A stretch of 36,606 nt of DNA from an uncultured Acetatifactor sp. Lineage in GTDB: Bacteria; Bacillota; Clostridia; Lachnospirales; Lachnospiraceae. Location: assembly GCF_910585425.1 (NCBI RefSeq), contig NZ_CAJUCP010000018.1, positions 7,811 to 44,416 of the forward strand. Reading direction: 5' to 3'. Both the position numbers and the translations under genes were made by a program. Below the pieces are notes generated by a model. The model did not search any database. It had not been told where the DNA came from and saw nothing but the letters and a program-made list of their open reading frames with translations. This document shows, piece after piece, positions 8,312 to 16,943 of the stretch; position 1 is the first letter of the stretch; each line of letters starts with the position of its first letter.

Positions 8312-11300
8312 ATGCTATACGAAAAGAACCAGACAGAGCACATTTCCGGAGAGCTGTTCAGAAATCCTTCCTGCGAGTACAGGGGGACGCCCTTCTGGGC
8401 CTGGAACGGCAGGCTGGACAGGGACAGGCTCACGGAACAGATCCAGGTCTTCAAAAAGATGGGCCTGGGCGGGTTCCACATGCATGTGCGCACGGGGATG
8501 GACAGCCCCTACCTGGAGGAAGAGTTCATGGATTCCATCCGGCACTGCATCGGAAAGGCCGGGGAGATGGACATGCTGGCCTGGCTCTACGACGAGGACC
8601 GCTGGCCATCCGGCACCGCAGGGGGGCGGGTGACCGCGGGCAGGCCGGAGTATGCCCGGAAATCCCTGCTCTTCACCACGAATCCTTACGAGGAGTGCGC
8701 CTTCCCCGAACCGGCGGCCCCGGAACCCGGCAGGGGGCAGGAGAACATCCGCCAGGAAAACGGGAGGCTCCTGGCGGTCTATGACATCCTGCTGGACAGG
8801 GACGGTAAACTGGAAGGGGCATATCGGGTATCGAAAGAGGAGCCTGTGGAGGAGGGCGCAGTGCGCTGGTACGCCTACATGGAATACGCCTCCGCGGATC
8901 CCTGGTTCAACAACCAGGCCTATGTGGACACCCTGAATCCGGAGGCCATCGCAGAATTCATCCGCATCACCCATGAGGCCTACGCCCGGAACGTGGGGGA
9001 GCATTTCGGGAAGCGCGCGCCCGCCATCTTCACGGACGAGCCCCAGTTCACCCCCAGGGGATGCCTGGATTTCGCGGATGAAGCCAAGGATGTCTTCCTG
9101 CCCTGGACCACCGGGCTTCCGGAAGCTTACCGCCAGGCCTATGGGGAGGAGCTCCTGGACGCCTTGCCGGAGCTCTTCTGGGAGCGGGCGGACGGGCGCC
9201 TCTCCACGGCCCGCTGGCGGTTCCAGAACCTGGTCACGGACCTCTTCGTGGAGAGCTATTGCGAGCAGATCGGGAGCTGGTGCAGAGAGCACGGGCTCTG
9301 TCTCACCGGTCATGTGATGGGGGAGGGCTCCCTCTATGACCAGACCCAGGCGGTAGGGGATGCCATGCGCTGCTATCCGTCCTTCGGCCTTCCGGGCATG
9401 GACATGCTCTGCGATTTCCACGAGTACACCACGGCCAAGCAGGTCCAGTCCATGGTGCGCCAGACCGGGGCGGAGGGCATGCTCAGCGAGCTCTACGGGG
9501 TCACGGGATGGGACTATGACTTTCGGGGATACAAGCTGCAGGGGGACTGGCAGGCGGCGTTGGGGGTCACGGTGCGGGTGCCCCATCTGGCCTGGTATAC
9601 CATGAAGGGAGAGGCCAAGCGGGACTATCCGGCCTCCATCAGCTATCAGTCCCCCTGGTGGGAGGAGTTCTCCATGGTGGAAGACCACTTCGCCCGCCTG
9701 AATGTGGCGCTGACCAGAGGGAAGGCCCTGGTAAAGGTGGCCGTGCTGCACCCCATCGAGACCTACTGGCTCTATTTCGGCCCCGGCGACCAGACCGCGG
9801 CCCTGCGGGAGCAGATGGACGCCCAGTTCGCCCACCTGGCGGAGGTGCTGCTCTTCGGCGGCATCGACTTCGACTATCTGTGCGAGGCCCGGCTGCCGGA
9901 GCAGTGCGTGGGCAGCGCCTGGCCCCTGCAGGTGGGGGAGATGGCTTATGAGACCGTTATCGTCCCGCCGATCAGGACGATACGCTCAGGCACATTGAGG
10001 ATCCTCACGGATTTTGCGGAGAAGGGAGGGAAGCTGATCTTCCTGGGGGACTGCCCGGACTATGTGGACGCAAGGCCCTCGGACGCCGCGGCGGCGCTGT
10101 ACGGAAAGGGGATTCGCTGCGGGCTTTTGGATTCGGCCCTCCTGTCCCTGGTGGAGGGCCAGCGCTTCCTCCATATCCAGAAAGCCGACGGGCGCAGGGC
10201 GGAGGGGCTGCTTCATCAGCTTCGCCGGGAGGAAAGCGGGGATATGTGGCTGTTCGTCTGCAACGGCAGGAATCCGGCCAGCCCGGACGTGGATTCGGCA
10301 GGGAATCTTCGCTTCACGCTGCAGGGGGATTTTAAGGTGACCCTCTATGACACCATGACCGGGGATATCCTGCCCCTGGCTGTGCGCCATGACAAGGGCA
10401 GGACTATCCTGGAGCGGCCCTGGTACATCCACGAGAGCATGCTGCTGCTTTTGGAGGAAGAGGGACAGCGGGCGGAACAGGCCGACAGCGGCAAGGAAAA
10501 AACAGGCGCTTTGTCCGGCTGCCATGTAGAAGCGGCCCCCGCCAGCCACAGAGCGGGAACGGAAAAAATCCGGGAGGGCGCGGACGAGGACAGCTCCTGC
10601 GGCAGCGCGAAAGGGAATCCCGGCGGTGAAGCGGAGGCAGAGGGCGTTTGCAGCAATGCGGGAGGGATGGCTGCCTGGGACGGCGCGAAAGGGAATCCGG
10701 ACGATGAAGCGGAGGCAGAGGACATTTGCGGCAATGCGGGAGGGATGTCTGCCTGGGACGGCGCGAAAGGGAATCCGGACGATGAAGCGGAGGCAGAGGG
10801 CATTTGCGGCAATGCGGGAGGGACGGCTGCCTGGGACAGCACCGAAGCCGACATCCTCCCCGGGGAGGTGGACATCGCCCTCCAGGAGCCCAACATGCTG
10901 CTCCTGGACATGGCGGAATACGCCCTTGATGATGGGGAGTTCTATTCCGAGGACGAGCTGCTGCGGATAGACAACCACGCCCGCCGGGAGCTGGGCATCC
11001 CCCTGCGCCGCAAGGAGGTGGTGCAGCCCTACCTGGTGGAGGCCGGAGCGCCAGAGCACACCCTCCATCTGCGATTCCGCATCCCCAGCGAGATTGGGGC
11101 GGCAGGGCTGAAGCTGGGCCTGGAATGCCCTGAAACATCCGAAATCAGGGTAAACGGCATCCCTGTGCCCCCTGTGGGCAACGGCTGGTACGTGGACAGG
11201 GACATCCGGACCGTCTCCCTGCCGGATTTCGCCCCGGGAGAGAACCTGCTGGAAATCGCGGTGCCCATCGGCCCCCGGACGAATCTGGAGAACTTCTACC

Positions 11301-11824
11301 TTCTGGGGGATTTCGGCGTCCGCATAGGCGGCACAGTGAAGACGTTGACCGAACCGGTCAGGAAAATCGGCTGGGGAGACATCGCCTCCCAGGGCCTTCC
11401 CTTTTACACAGGGAACCTGACCTACCGGACAAAGGTGCGCTCCCGGGGCGACTTCACCGTCCGGGTCCCCCAGTACCGGGGCGGGCTGGTGAAGATACTG
11501 GTGGACGGTAAGGACTGCGGGAACATCGCGTTCTCGCCCTACACCCTCAGGGTGCGCTGCGCCCCGGGAGAGCATAGAGTGGAGTGGAAGCTCTACGGCA
11601 CCCGCCAGAACGGCTTCGCCCAGCTGCACCATACCCAGGGTGTCTATTTCTACCAGAGCCCCAATTCCTGGAGGAGCGCCGGGGATTTGTGGAGCTATGA
11701 ATATCGCCTGAAGCCCGCCGGAATCCTGAAATCCCCGGAGATTGCGGGGGCGGTCTTCCTGGACGGGGCGGGGAACGCCCGCAGGAGGAGCGCCGCGGCC
11801 ATGCATTTCACGGACAGGAGCTGA
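8312..11824 (+). CDS. Large GH106-like glycoside hydrolase (alpha-rhamnosidase-type) with an inserted repeat linker
   Basis: 1170 residues from ATG 8312, 8 nt after AAGGAGA. The N-terminus (FRNPSCEYRGTPFWAWNGRL, then GLGGFHMHVRTG and YDEDRWPSG at 93-101) and 'FTDEP' at 240-244 match the TIM-barrel part of GH106-like enzymes, where Glu residues carry catalysis. Known members remove L-rhamnose from plant or microbial glycans; specificity here is unproven. The C-terminal third looks like beta-sandwich domains ('ENFYLLGDFGV', 'GNLTYRTKV'). No signal peptide, so it acts in the cytoplasm on imported oligosaccharides. Between the two parts, at about residues 715-850, sits a low-complexity insert including three 26-residue repeats (10605-10838) with no counterpart in the family that I know. 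Confidence 0.75.
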   Translation: MLYEKNQTEHISGELFRNPSCEYRGTPFWAWNGRLDRDRLTEQIQVFKKMGLGGFHMHVRTGMDSPYLEEEFMDSIRHCIGKAGEMDMLAWLYDEDRWPSGTAGGRVTAGRPEYARKSLLFTTNPYEECAFPEPAAPEPGRGQENIRQENGRLLAVYDILLDRDGKLEGAYRVSKEEPVEEGAVRWYAYMEYASADPWFNNQAYVDTLNPEAIAEFIRITHEAYARNVGEHFGKRAPAIFTDEPQFTPRGCLDFADEAKDVFLPWTTGLPEAYRQAYGEELLDALPELFWERADGRLSTARWRFQNLVTDLFVESYCEQIGSWCREHGLCLTGHVMGEGSLYDQTQAVGDAMRCYPSFGLPGMDMLCDFHEYTTAKQVQSMVRQTGAEGMLSELYGVTGWDYDFRGYKLQGDWQAALGVTVRVPHLAWYTMKGEAKRDYPASISYQSPWWEEFSMVEDHFARLNVALTRGKALVKVAVLHPIETYWLYFGPGDQTAALREQMDAQFAHLAEVLLFGGIDFDYLCEARLPEQCVGSAWPLQVGEMAYETVIVPPIRTIRSGTLRILTDFAEKGGKLIFLGDCPDYVDARPSDAAAALYGKGIRCGLLDSALLSLVEGQRFLHIQKADGRRAEGLLHQLRREESGDMWLFVCNGRNPASPDVDSAGNLRFTLQGDFKVTLYDTMTGDILPLAVRHDKGRTILERPWYIHESMLLLLEEEGQRAEQADSGKEKTGALSGCHVEAAPASHRAGTEKIREGADEDSSCGSAKGNPGGEAEAEGVCSNAGGMAAWDGAKGNPDDEAEAEDICGNAGGMSAWDGAKGNPDDEAEAEGICGNAGGTAAWDSTEADILPGEVDIALQEPNMLLLDMAEYALDDGEFYSEDELLRIDNHARRELGIPLRRKEVVQPYLVEAGAPEHTLHLRFRIPSEIGAAGLKLGLECPETSEIRVNGIPVPPVGNGWYVDRDIRTVSLPDFAPGENLLEIAVPIGPRTNLENFYLLGDFGVRIGGTVKTLTEPVRKIGWGDIASQGLPFYTGNLTYRTKVRSRGDFTVRVPQYRGGLVKILVDGKDCGNIAFSPYTLRVRCAPGEHRVEWKLYGTRQNGFAQLHHTQGVYFYQSPNSWRSAGDLWSYEYRLKPAGILKSPEIAGAVFLDGAGNARRRSAAAMHFTDRS
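10605..10838 (+). repeat. Three 78-bp in-frame tandem repeats inside the glycosidase
   Basis: Units 10605-10682, 10683-10760 and 10761-10838 each encode 26 residues of the type AKGNPDDEAEAEGICGNAGG followed by a Trp-Asp. Units 2 and 3 are nearly identical. Each unit has one Cys and several acidic residues. Confidence 0.9.
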
Positions 11825-11842
11825 CGCTTTTTGCCAAAATCA

Positions 11843-11871
11843 TTGCCTAAAACGGCCCCAGGCGGTATAAT
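11843..11871 (+). promoter_or_regulatory. Sigma-A promoter for the Mrr-like gene
   Basis: TTGCCT (11843-11848), 17-bp spacer, TATAAT (11866-11871), giving an approximately 110-nt leader before 11990. Confidence 0.65.
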
Positions 11872-11989
11872 AGACTACAGCGCCGGGGAATAACGGCATG
11901 GGGCCTGGGCGCAGATGCGGGACGAGCCCGCGGCGGCCATGGGCCCCGGAGTGAAAAAGGGACAAAAAGGAACGGTAAGATAAGAAAAT

Positions 11990-12451
11990 ATGGACACAAA
12001 TACGATAATCATCATCATGATAGCATGCGTGGCGGCCATGGTGGGCAGCGCGGCCCTCTACCTGCGCCACAGGGCAAGGCGGGCCCGGCCGGAGGCCTTC
12101 GACCTGATGGAGGGCCATGAGTTTGAATACTACTGCGCGGAGCTGCTGCGCAAGAGCGGCTTCCAGGAGGTGGAGGTCACAAAGGGCAGCGGCGACTACG
12201 GTGTGGACATCCTGGCCAGCAGGGACGGCGTCACATACGCCATCCAGTGCAAATGCTACACGGCCCCCGTGGGGGTGAAGGCTGTCCAGGAGGCCTACGC
12301 GGGGCGGGATTACTACGACAGGATGGTAGGCGCGGTGCTCACCAACCAGTATTTCACCCAGCCCGCGGTGGAGGCCGCCGGGAAGCTGAAGATACTGCTG
12401 TGGGACAGAGGGTATCTGGAGGACATGGCGGAGGAGTGCGGGGCGCTGTGA
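11990..12451 (+). CDS. Membrane-anchored restriction endonuclease-like (Mrr-type) protein
   Basis: 153 residues. An N-terminal hydrophobic helix (about residues 5-25, IIIIMIACVAAMVGSAALYL) is followed by a basic stretch, then a single Mrr-catalytic domain of the PD-(D/E)XK type: D69-Y-G-V-D73 and Q86-x-K88, with an upstream Glu in 'EGHEFEYYCAELL'. These are the expected catalytic residues for a DNase. Family members without the anchor cleave methylated or foreign DNA; membrane-anchored versions are common but uncharacterised, and may act on incoming DNA. Ribosome binding site is weak (GGAACGGTAAG region). It stands alone under its own promoter, convergent with the peptidase gene; no methyltransferase is adjacent. 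Confidence 0.8.
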   Translation: MDTNTIIIIMIACVAAMVGSAALYLRHRARRARPEAFDLMEGHEFEYYCAELLRKSGFQEVEVTKGSGDYGVDILASRDGVTYAIQCKCYTAPVGVKAVQEAYAGRDYYDRMVGAVLTNQYFTQPAVEAAGKLKILLWDRGYLEDMAEECGAL

Positions 12452-12456
12452 GGGAA

Positions 12457-12484
12457 GCGGTTCCCGGTCTGCCAGGGGAACCGC
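12457..12484. terminator. Hairpin between convergent genes
   Basis: GCGGTTCCC (12457-12465) and GGGAACCGC (12476-12484) form a perfect 9-bp stem with a 10-nt loop. There is no T tract on either side, so termination is only suggested by position. Confidence 0.45.
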
Positions 12485-12559
12485 AAAGCTTTCACGGAGA
12501 TGCTTTCCGCGGTGGGGCTTTGCCCTCGCCTCGCCAGAACGCTGTCCCTCGCCCATGGG

Positions 12560-14380
12560 TCACCCCGTCTGCGCCAGCCACTGGCCCAGGGACGCAAAGT
12601 CCGCGGGGCCGCAGTCCAGGAAGAAGCTGTGGAAACGGTAGTCCGTATATTCCGCCCCCCAGAGCTCTTTCGCCTCCTCCTGTAAGGAGAGGATCTCCAG
12701 ATACCCCAGATAATATTTCAGGTAGTTGCAGGGCGTCTGTACGATGTAATTGTAGATTGCTTTCATGGAGGTGCTGTCGGTGATGCCAAAGCCGGACAGC
12801 ACCTTTGCTATCTGGCTGTAGGAGGCGCCCTCATAGTGGATCAGCACATCGCAGACACAGTAGAGGCATAGCTGCAGGCTGCGGTTGCGGGCCTCCAGGG
12901 CTGCGGCCAGGGCCGCTGTCTCCTGGCCGTTCTCCCGCAGCAGCTCCGCGGCGTACTGGTAGGACAGGAATTCCACGTACAGCGCCCAGCCCTCCTGATA
13001 GCCCCCGTACCAGAGCAGCTCCCTGGCGGGGCGCTCGCCCGAGGCCAGCAGGGCGCGGTTGTGGTACACGGTCTGGTAGAGATGCCCCGGATACCCCTCG
13101 TGGGCCAGGGTGGTGTACAGCTCCAGGCCGTCAGGGGTCTTCCGGCGGTTGATATAGATCGTGTTGGAGGCGGTGTCGTCCAGGGGCGCGGTCAGGTAGA
13201 AGGCCGGCGCGCAGTAGTCCGCCAGGCTGTCGGACACGGCCTTTACATGCACGTCCACCGCTCCGCCGGGGATGGGGGGAAAGTCCTCCGCCATCCGCTG
13301 CTTCAAGTCCAGCAGCATCTGGGAGGCCTCCCTGTAGGGAAAGCCGGGGGCAGCCTCCCGGGCATAGTATTGGAGGAGCTCGGGATGCTCCGCGGCCAGC
13401 TTTTTCACGGCCTCATATTCCCTGGAAAACTGCTCCGTCAGCAGTTGCCCGATCTCCTCGACGGAGCGGTAGGAGCCGGTCTGGGAGATCAGCAGCTCCT
13501 GGTAATAGGCCTTGCCCTCCGGCAGCGCCGCCAGCCCCGCAGGCAGGGCGTCGGCATCCTCCAGCAGAAGGAGGCCGTCCCCCAGGCTGGCATAGGCGGG
13601 CAGCACCACGGTCTTCAAGAGCCTTTCGTTCTGCGCGGTATAATGGCCGGCCTCCTCGGCCGTGACAAGGCCCCTGGCGAAAAGCTCCTCCAGCCGCTCC
13701 TGGAAGGTGGTCTGCAGGAAATGGGTGCCTGCCTCCAGGTTCTGTTTTGTGACAATAGTGTCACATTGCTCCCGCACGGACTTCAGGAAGGCTGCGGGCA
13801 TGGGGAATCCGGCGGCGGTCTTCTCCTGCTCATAGGCCAGCAGGGAGGCGAAGTATTCGTCCGTCTGATCCAGCAGAGCCAGATAGTCCTCCACGTCCCG
13901 TCTGCTGCGGAAGGCGTACTCCGCCAGCAGGATGGGCAGCTGGGTCTGGGTGCCGGAGGCGGGGGAGAGGGGCTCGTCATAGTAGAGGAAGCCGCTCAGG
14001 CCCAGGGAATTCTCCAGGGAGCGGGTCAGCAGCTGCCACAGCCTGGCGTCCGCCGGGGAGAGCTTATCTACGTCCAGGGCGTTCAGCGCGGCCAGCATGT
14101 TCTCTGTGGCTGCCCGGCTGCCCGGTATGCTCTCGGCGCTGTAGCAGGAGAGGGAGGGCGCATAGTCATGGATGCCGAAGTCCGCCGGATTCGCCAGCGT
14201 ATAGTGGAGGTCCAGGGTATCGGCCTCCAGCTCCTCCGTGAAGAGCCTGTTGGTAAGGCTTTCGAAGCGCTTTTCGTCCCGCTGATATGTAAACAGGAAA
14301 AGGGTGAGCCCCAAAAAGGCCAGGAGAAATGCAAGGCCGAAAAGCAGCTGCTTGGTGGTAAGACGGGAATTCTGTTTCAA
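12560..14380 (-). CDS. DUF885-family metallopeptidase, membrane-anchored
   Basis: 606 residues beginning at a TTG (MKQNSRLTTKQ) after AGGTGA on the minus strand. Residues about 12-32 are one hydrophobic helix (LFGLAFLLAFLGLTLFLF) without a lipobox, so the protein is anchored with the bulk outside the membrane. The zinc motif HEGYPGH (H427, E428, H433) is the hallmark of the DUF885 family of gluzincin-like peptidases; the Glu downstream, in 'WALYVEF', is the likely third ligand. Length is normal. The substrate is unknown. Promoter elements are not clear, though TATAAT reads on the minus strand at 14410-14415. Confidence 0.85.
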   Translation of the reverse strand: MKQNSRLTTKQLLFGLAFLLAFLGLTLFLFTYQRDEKRFESLTNRLFTEELEADTLDLHYTLANPADFGIHDYAPSLSCYSAESIPGSRAATENMLAALNALDVDKLSPADARLWQLLTRSLENSLGLSGFLYYDEPLSPASGTQTQLPILLAEYAFRSRRDVEDYLALLDQTDEYFASLLAYEQEKTAAGFPMPAAFLKSVREQCDTIVTKQNLEAGTHFLQTTFQERLEELFARGLVTAEEAGHYTAQNERLLKTVVLPAYASLGDGLLLLEDADALPAGLAALPEGKAYYQELLISQTGSYRSVEEIGQLLTEQFSREYEAVKKLAAEHPELLQYYAREAAPGFPYREASQMLLDLKQRMAEDFPPIPGGAVDVHVKAVSDSLADYCAPAFYLTAPLDDTASNTIYINRRKTPDGLELYTTLAHEGYPGHLYQTVYHNRALLASGERPARELLWYGGYQEGWALYVEFLSYQYAAELLRENGQETAALAAALEARNRSLQLCLYCVCDVLIHYEGASYSQIAKVLSGFGITDSTSMKAIYNYIVQTPCNYLKYYLGYLEILSLQEEAKELWGAEYTDYRFHSFFLDCGPADFASLGQWLAQTG

Positions 14381-14435
14381 AAAATCACCTGAAAGGGAAA
14401 CGTTGCTACATTATATGTTGAATTCCGGTACAATA

Positions 14436-14464
14436 TTGACTTTACGGCTGCTTTTTTTTATACT
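14436..14464 (+). promoter_or_regulatory. Promoter of the FGGY kinase-araD operon
   Basis: TTGACT (14436-14441), 17-bp spacer rich in T, TATACT (14459-14464). It lies in the 160-bp divergent region between the peptidase and kinase genes. Confidence 0.65.
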
Positions 14465-14540
14465 GGTAGATAGAGGTTCGAGGAGCGGTTTTTGGAAGTT
14501 TCGAGAATAAATCAGCATAGAGGCAGAAAAGAGGTAGACT

Positions 14541-16145
14541 ATGAGCGAAGAGATCAGGAAAGCGATTCAGGAAGGACAGACGGTGCTGGGACTGGAGTTC
14601 GGCTCCACCCGCATCAAGGCTGTCCTGGTGGACGGGAGCCATCAGCCCATCGCCCAGGGGAACTGGGACTGGGAGAACCGGCTGGAGGACAATATCTGGA
14701 CCTACAGCCTGGAGGACGTCTGGGAGGGGCTGCGGGGCTGTTACAGGGACCTGGCGCAGGACGTAGAGGCGAGATACGGCGTGCCCCTGACCAGGCTGGC
14801 GGCCCTGGGCTTCTCGGGCATGATGCACGGCTACATGCCCTTTGACGGGGCAGGGAAGCTCCTGGTTCCCTTCCGCACCTGGCGCAACACCATGACGGAG
14901 GAGGCGTGCAAAAAGCTGCTTCCCGTATTCGATTTCAACATCCCCCAGAGATGGAGCATCGCCCATCTCTATCAGGCCATTTTAAGCGGCGAGGGGCATG
15001 TGAAGGATGTGGCGTTCTTCACCACCCTGGCCGGATATATCCACTGGCAGCTCTCGGGGGAGAAGGTGCTGGGCGTGGGCGAGGCCTCCGGCATGTTCCC
15101 CATCGACTCCGAGACCTGCGACTTCGATGCGCGCATGATAGAGCAGTTCGATGAGCTGGTGGCGGACAGGAACCTGGGCTGGAAGCTTAGGGACATCATG
15201 CCCAAGGTGCTTTGCGCGGGACAGACCGCCGGATGGCTCACCGAGGAGGGGGCAAAGCTCCTGGATCCCACAGGCGCCCTGCAGCCCGGCGCGCCCATGT
15301 GCCCGCCCGAGGGGGACGCGGGCACCGGCATGACCGCCACCAACAGCGTCAGGAAGCGCACCGGCAATATCTCCGCGGGGACATCCATCTTCTCCATGGT
15401 GGTGACGGAGAAGCCCCTGGCCAAGGTCCATGAGGAGATCGACATGGTCACCACCCCGGACGGCAGCCCCGTGGCCATGGTGCACTGCAACAACTGTACC
15501 TCGGACCTGAACGCTTGGGTGAACCTGTTCGAGGCCTTCATGGGTAGGCTCCCGGGAGCGGCAAAGCTGGACAGGAACGAGCTCTACGGCCTGCTCTACA
15601 GGGAAGCGCTGGAGGCGGACGCGGACTGCGGCGGCCTGATGGCGTACAATTACTTCTCCGGGGAGCCGGTGACGGGTCTGAACGAGGGCAGGCCCATGTT
15701 CGTCCGCACGCCGGACGCGAAGTTCACCCTGGCCAACTTCATGCGCAGCCATCTCTACAGCGCCATGGCTGCCCTGAAGATCGGGAACGACATCCTCTTA
15801 AAGGAGGAGCAGGTGAAGGTGGACTCCCTGACAGGGCATGGCGGCCTGTTCAAGACGCCCGTGGTAGGGCAGCGGCTCATGGCGGCGGCCATGAACGCGC
15901 CTGTGACCGTGATGGACACCGCCAGCGAGGGCGGAGCCTGGGGCATGGCAGTGCTGGCGGCCTACATGTACGAGAAGGAGGAGGGCGAGACCCTGCCGGA
16001 TTACCTGAGCGGGAAGATTTTCGCCGGACAGACCGGGACTACCATTGCGCCCGTACAAGAGGACGTGGCCGGGTTCGATGCCTTTATTGAAAAGTACAAG
16101 AGCACGCTGCCCGCGGAGAAGGCGGCCGTGGAAGGATTAAAGTAG
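14541..16145 (+). CDS. FGGY-family sugar kinase, probable L-ribulokinase type
   Basis: 534 residues from ATG 14541, after AGAGGTAG. The N-terminus has the phosphate-binding LGLEFGSTRIKAVLVD, and 'GDAGTGMTATNSV', 'GNISAGTSIF' and 'GHGGLFKTP' match the FGGY ATPase core. The gene is followed 16 bases later by araD, so the likely substrate is L-ribulose, giving L-ribulose 5-phosphate. Clostridia are known to use a ribulokinase distinct from AraB, which fits this divergent sequence; xylulose or another ketopentose remains possible. Isomerase (araA) and transporter genes are not in the window. Cytoplasmic, single operon with araD. Confidence 0.8.
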   Translation: MSEEIRKAIQEGQTVLGLEFGSTRIKAVLVDGSHQPIAQGNWDWENRLEDNIWTYSLEDVWEGLRGCYRDLAQDVEARYGVPLTRLAALGFSGMMHGYMPFDGAGKLLVPFRTWRNTMTEEACKKLLPVFDFNIPQRWSIAHLYQAILSGEGHVKDVAFFTTLAGYIHWQLSGEKVLGVGEASGMFPIDSETCDFDARMIEQFDELVADRNLGWKLRDIMPKVLCAGQTAGWLTEEGAKLLDPTGALQPGAPMCPPEGDAGTGMTATNSVRKRTGNISAGTSIFSMVVTEKPLAKVHEEIDMVTTPDGSPVAMVHCNNCTSDLNAWVNLFEAFMGRLPGAAKLDRNELYGLLYREALEADADCGGLMAYNYFSGEPVTGLNEGRPMFVRTPDAKFTLANFMRSHLYSAMAALKIGNDILLKEEQVKVDSLTGHGGLFKTPVVGQRLMAAAMNAPVTVMDTASEGGAWGMAVLAAYMYEKEEGETLPDYLSGKIFAGQTGTTIAPVQEDVAGFDAFIEKYKSTLPAEKAAVEGLK

Positions 16146-16161
16146 AGAAAGGAGAAGCGAT

Positions 16162-16857
16162 ATGTTAGAGGAACTGAAAAAAATCGTCTGCGAGGCCAAT
16201 CTGGAACTGCCCAAGCACGGCCTGGTGACATTTACCTGGGGCAATGTCAGCGCCATAGACAGGGAGAGCGGGCTGTTCGTCATCAAGCCCAGCGGGGTGG
16301 AATACGATAAGCTGACGCCGGACGACATGGTTGTAGTAGACCTGGACTGCAGGAAGGTGGAGGGACGCTACAATCCGTCCTCCGATACCGCCACCCACGC
16401 GGAGCTCTACAGGGCGTTCCCGGAGATCGGGGGCATCGTACATACCCATTCCTCCTACGCCACCAGTTGGGCGCAGGCCGGGCGCAGCATTCCCTGCTAC
16501 GGCACCACCCATGCGGACTACATCTACGGCGAGGTGCCCTGCGTCAGATGCCTGAACGCGGAGGAGATCGCGGAGGATTACGAGAGGAACACAGGGCGGC
16601 TCATCGTAAGCGAGTTCCTGCGGATGTGCAAGGATCCCGTGTCCGTGCCCGCCGTGCTGTGCAAGAACCACGGGCCCTTCTCATGGGGGACGGACGCCAT
16701 GGACGCCGTGCACAATGCGGTGGTATTAGAGGAGGTGGCGAAGATGGCCTACCGCACCGAGTCCATCAACCACCATGTCCAGCCCGCGCCCCAGGAGCTG
16801 ATGGATAAGCACTACTATAGGAAGCATGGGGCAAACGCCTATTACGGGCAGAAATGA
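16162..16857 (+). CDS. araD: L-ribulose-5-phosphate 4-epimerase
   Basis: 231 residues, ATG 16162 with AAAGGAGAAG just upstream. The class II aldolase/adducin fold is clear. Asp75, His94 (in GIVHTHSS), His96 and His170 (CKNHGPF) match the known zinc and catalytic positions of AraD enzymes (D76, H95, H97 and H171 in E. coli numbering, one residue shift). The enzyme converts L-ribulose 5-phosphate to D-xylulose 5-phosphate, which enters the pentose phosphate pathway; rpe lies 3 kb downstream. Length is standard. A terminator follows at 16867-16900. Confidence 0.93.
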   Translation: MLEELKKIVCEANLELPKHGLVTFTWGNVSAIDRESGLFVIKPSGVEYDKLTPDDMVVVDLDCRKVEGRYNPSSDTATHAELYRAFPEIGGIVHTHSSYATSWAQAGRSIPCYGTTHADYIYGEVPCVRCLNAEEIAEDYERNTGRLIVSEFLRMCKDPVSVPAVLCKNHGPFSWGTDAMDAVHNAVVLEEVAKMAYRTESINHHVQPAPQELMDKHYYRKHGANAYYGQK

Positions 16858-16866
16858 CAGGAGACC

Positions 16867-16900
16867 AGGCAGGCTGTGAGGGTTCACGGCCTGCCTTTTT
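16867..16900 (+). terminator. Rho-independent terminator of the kinase-araD operon
   Basis: AGGCAGGC (16867-16874) pairs with GCCTGCCT (16889-16896), the inner GTGA/TCAC helix lengthens the stem, and TTTTT ends at 16900. Strong terminator; the ATG of the next gene is 44 bases downstream. Confidence 0.85.
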
Positions 16901-16943
16901 AGAATGGGCTTCAAAATCCGGGAGCGGAAGATGGAGGAGAGAG

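Noticed and set aside
8315..11806. Long antisense frames (506 and 606 codons) opposite the glycosidase
   Set aside because: They are the complement of a GC-rich, codon-biased gene; composition is Pro/Arg/His-rich with no ribosome binding site.
13061..14392. 443-codon plus-strand frame opposite the DUF885 gene
   Set aside because: Shadow of the metallopeptidase; Gln/Gly-rich and without domain resemblance.
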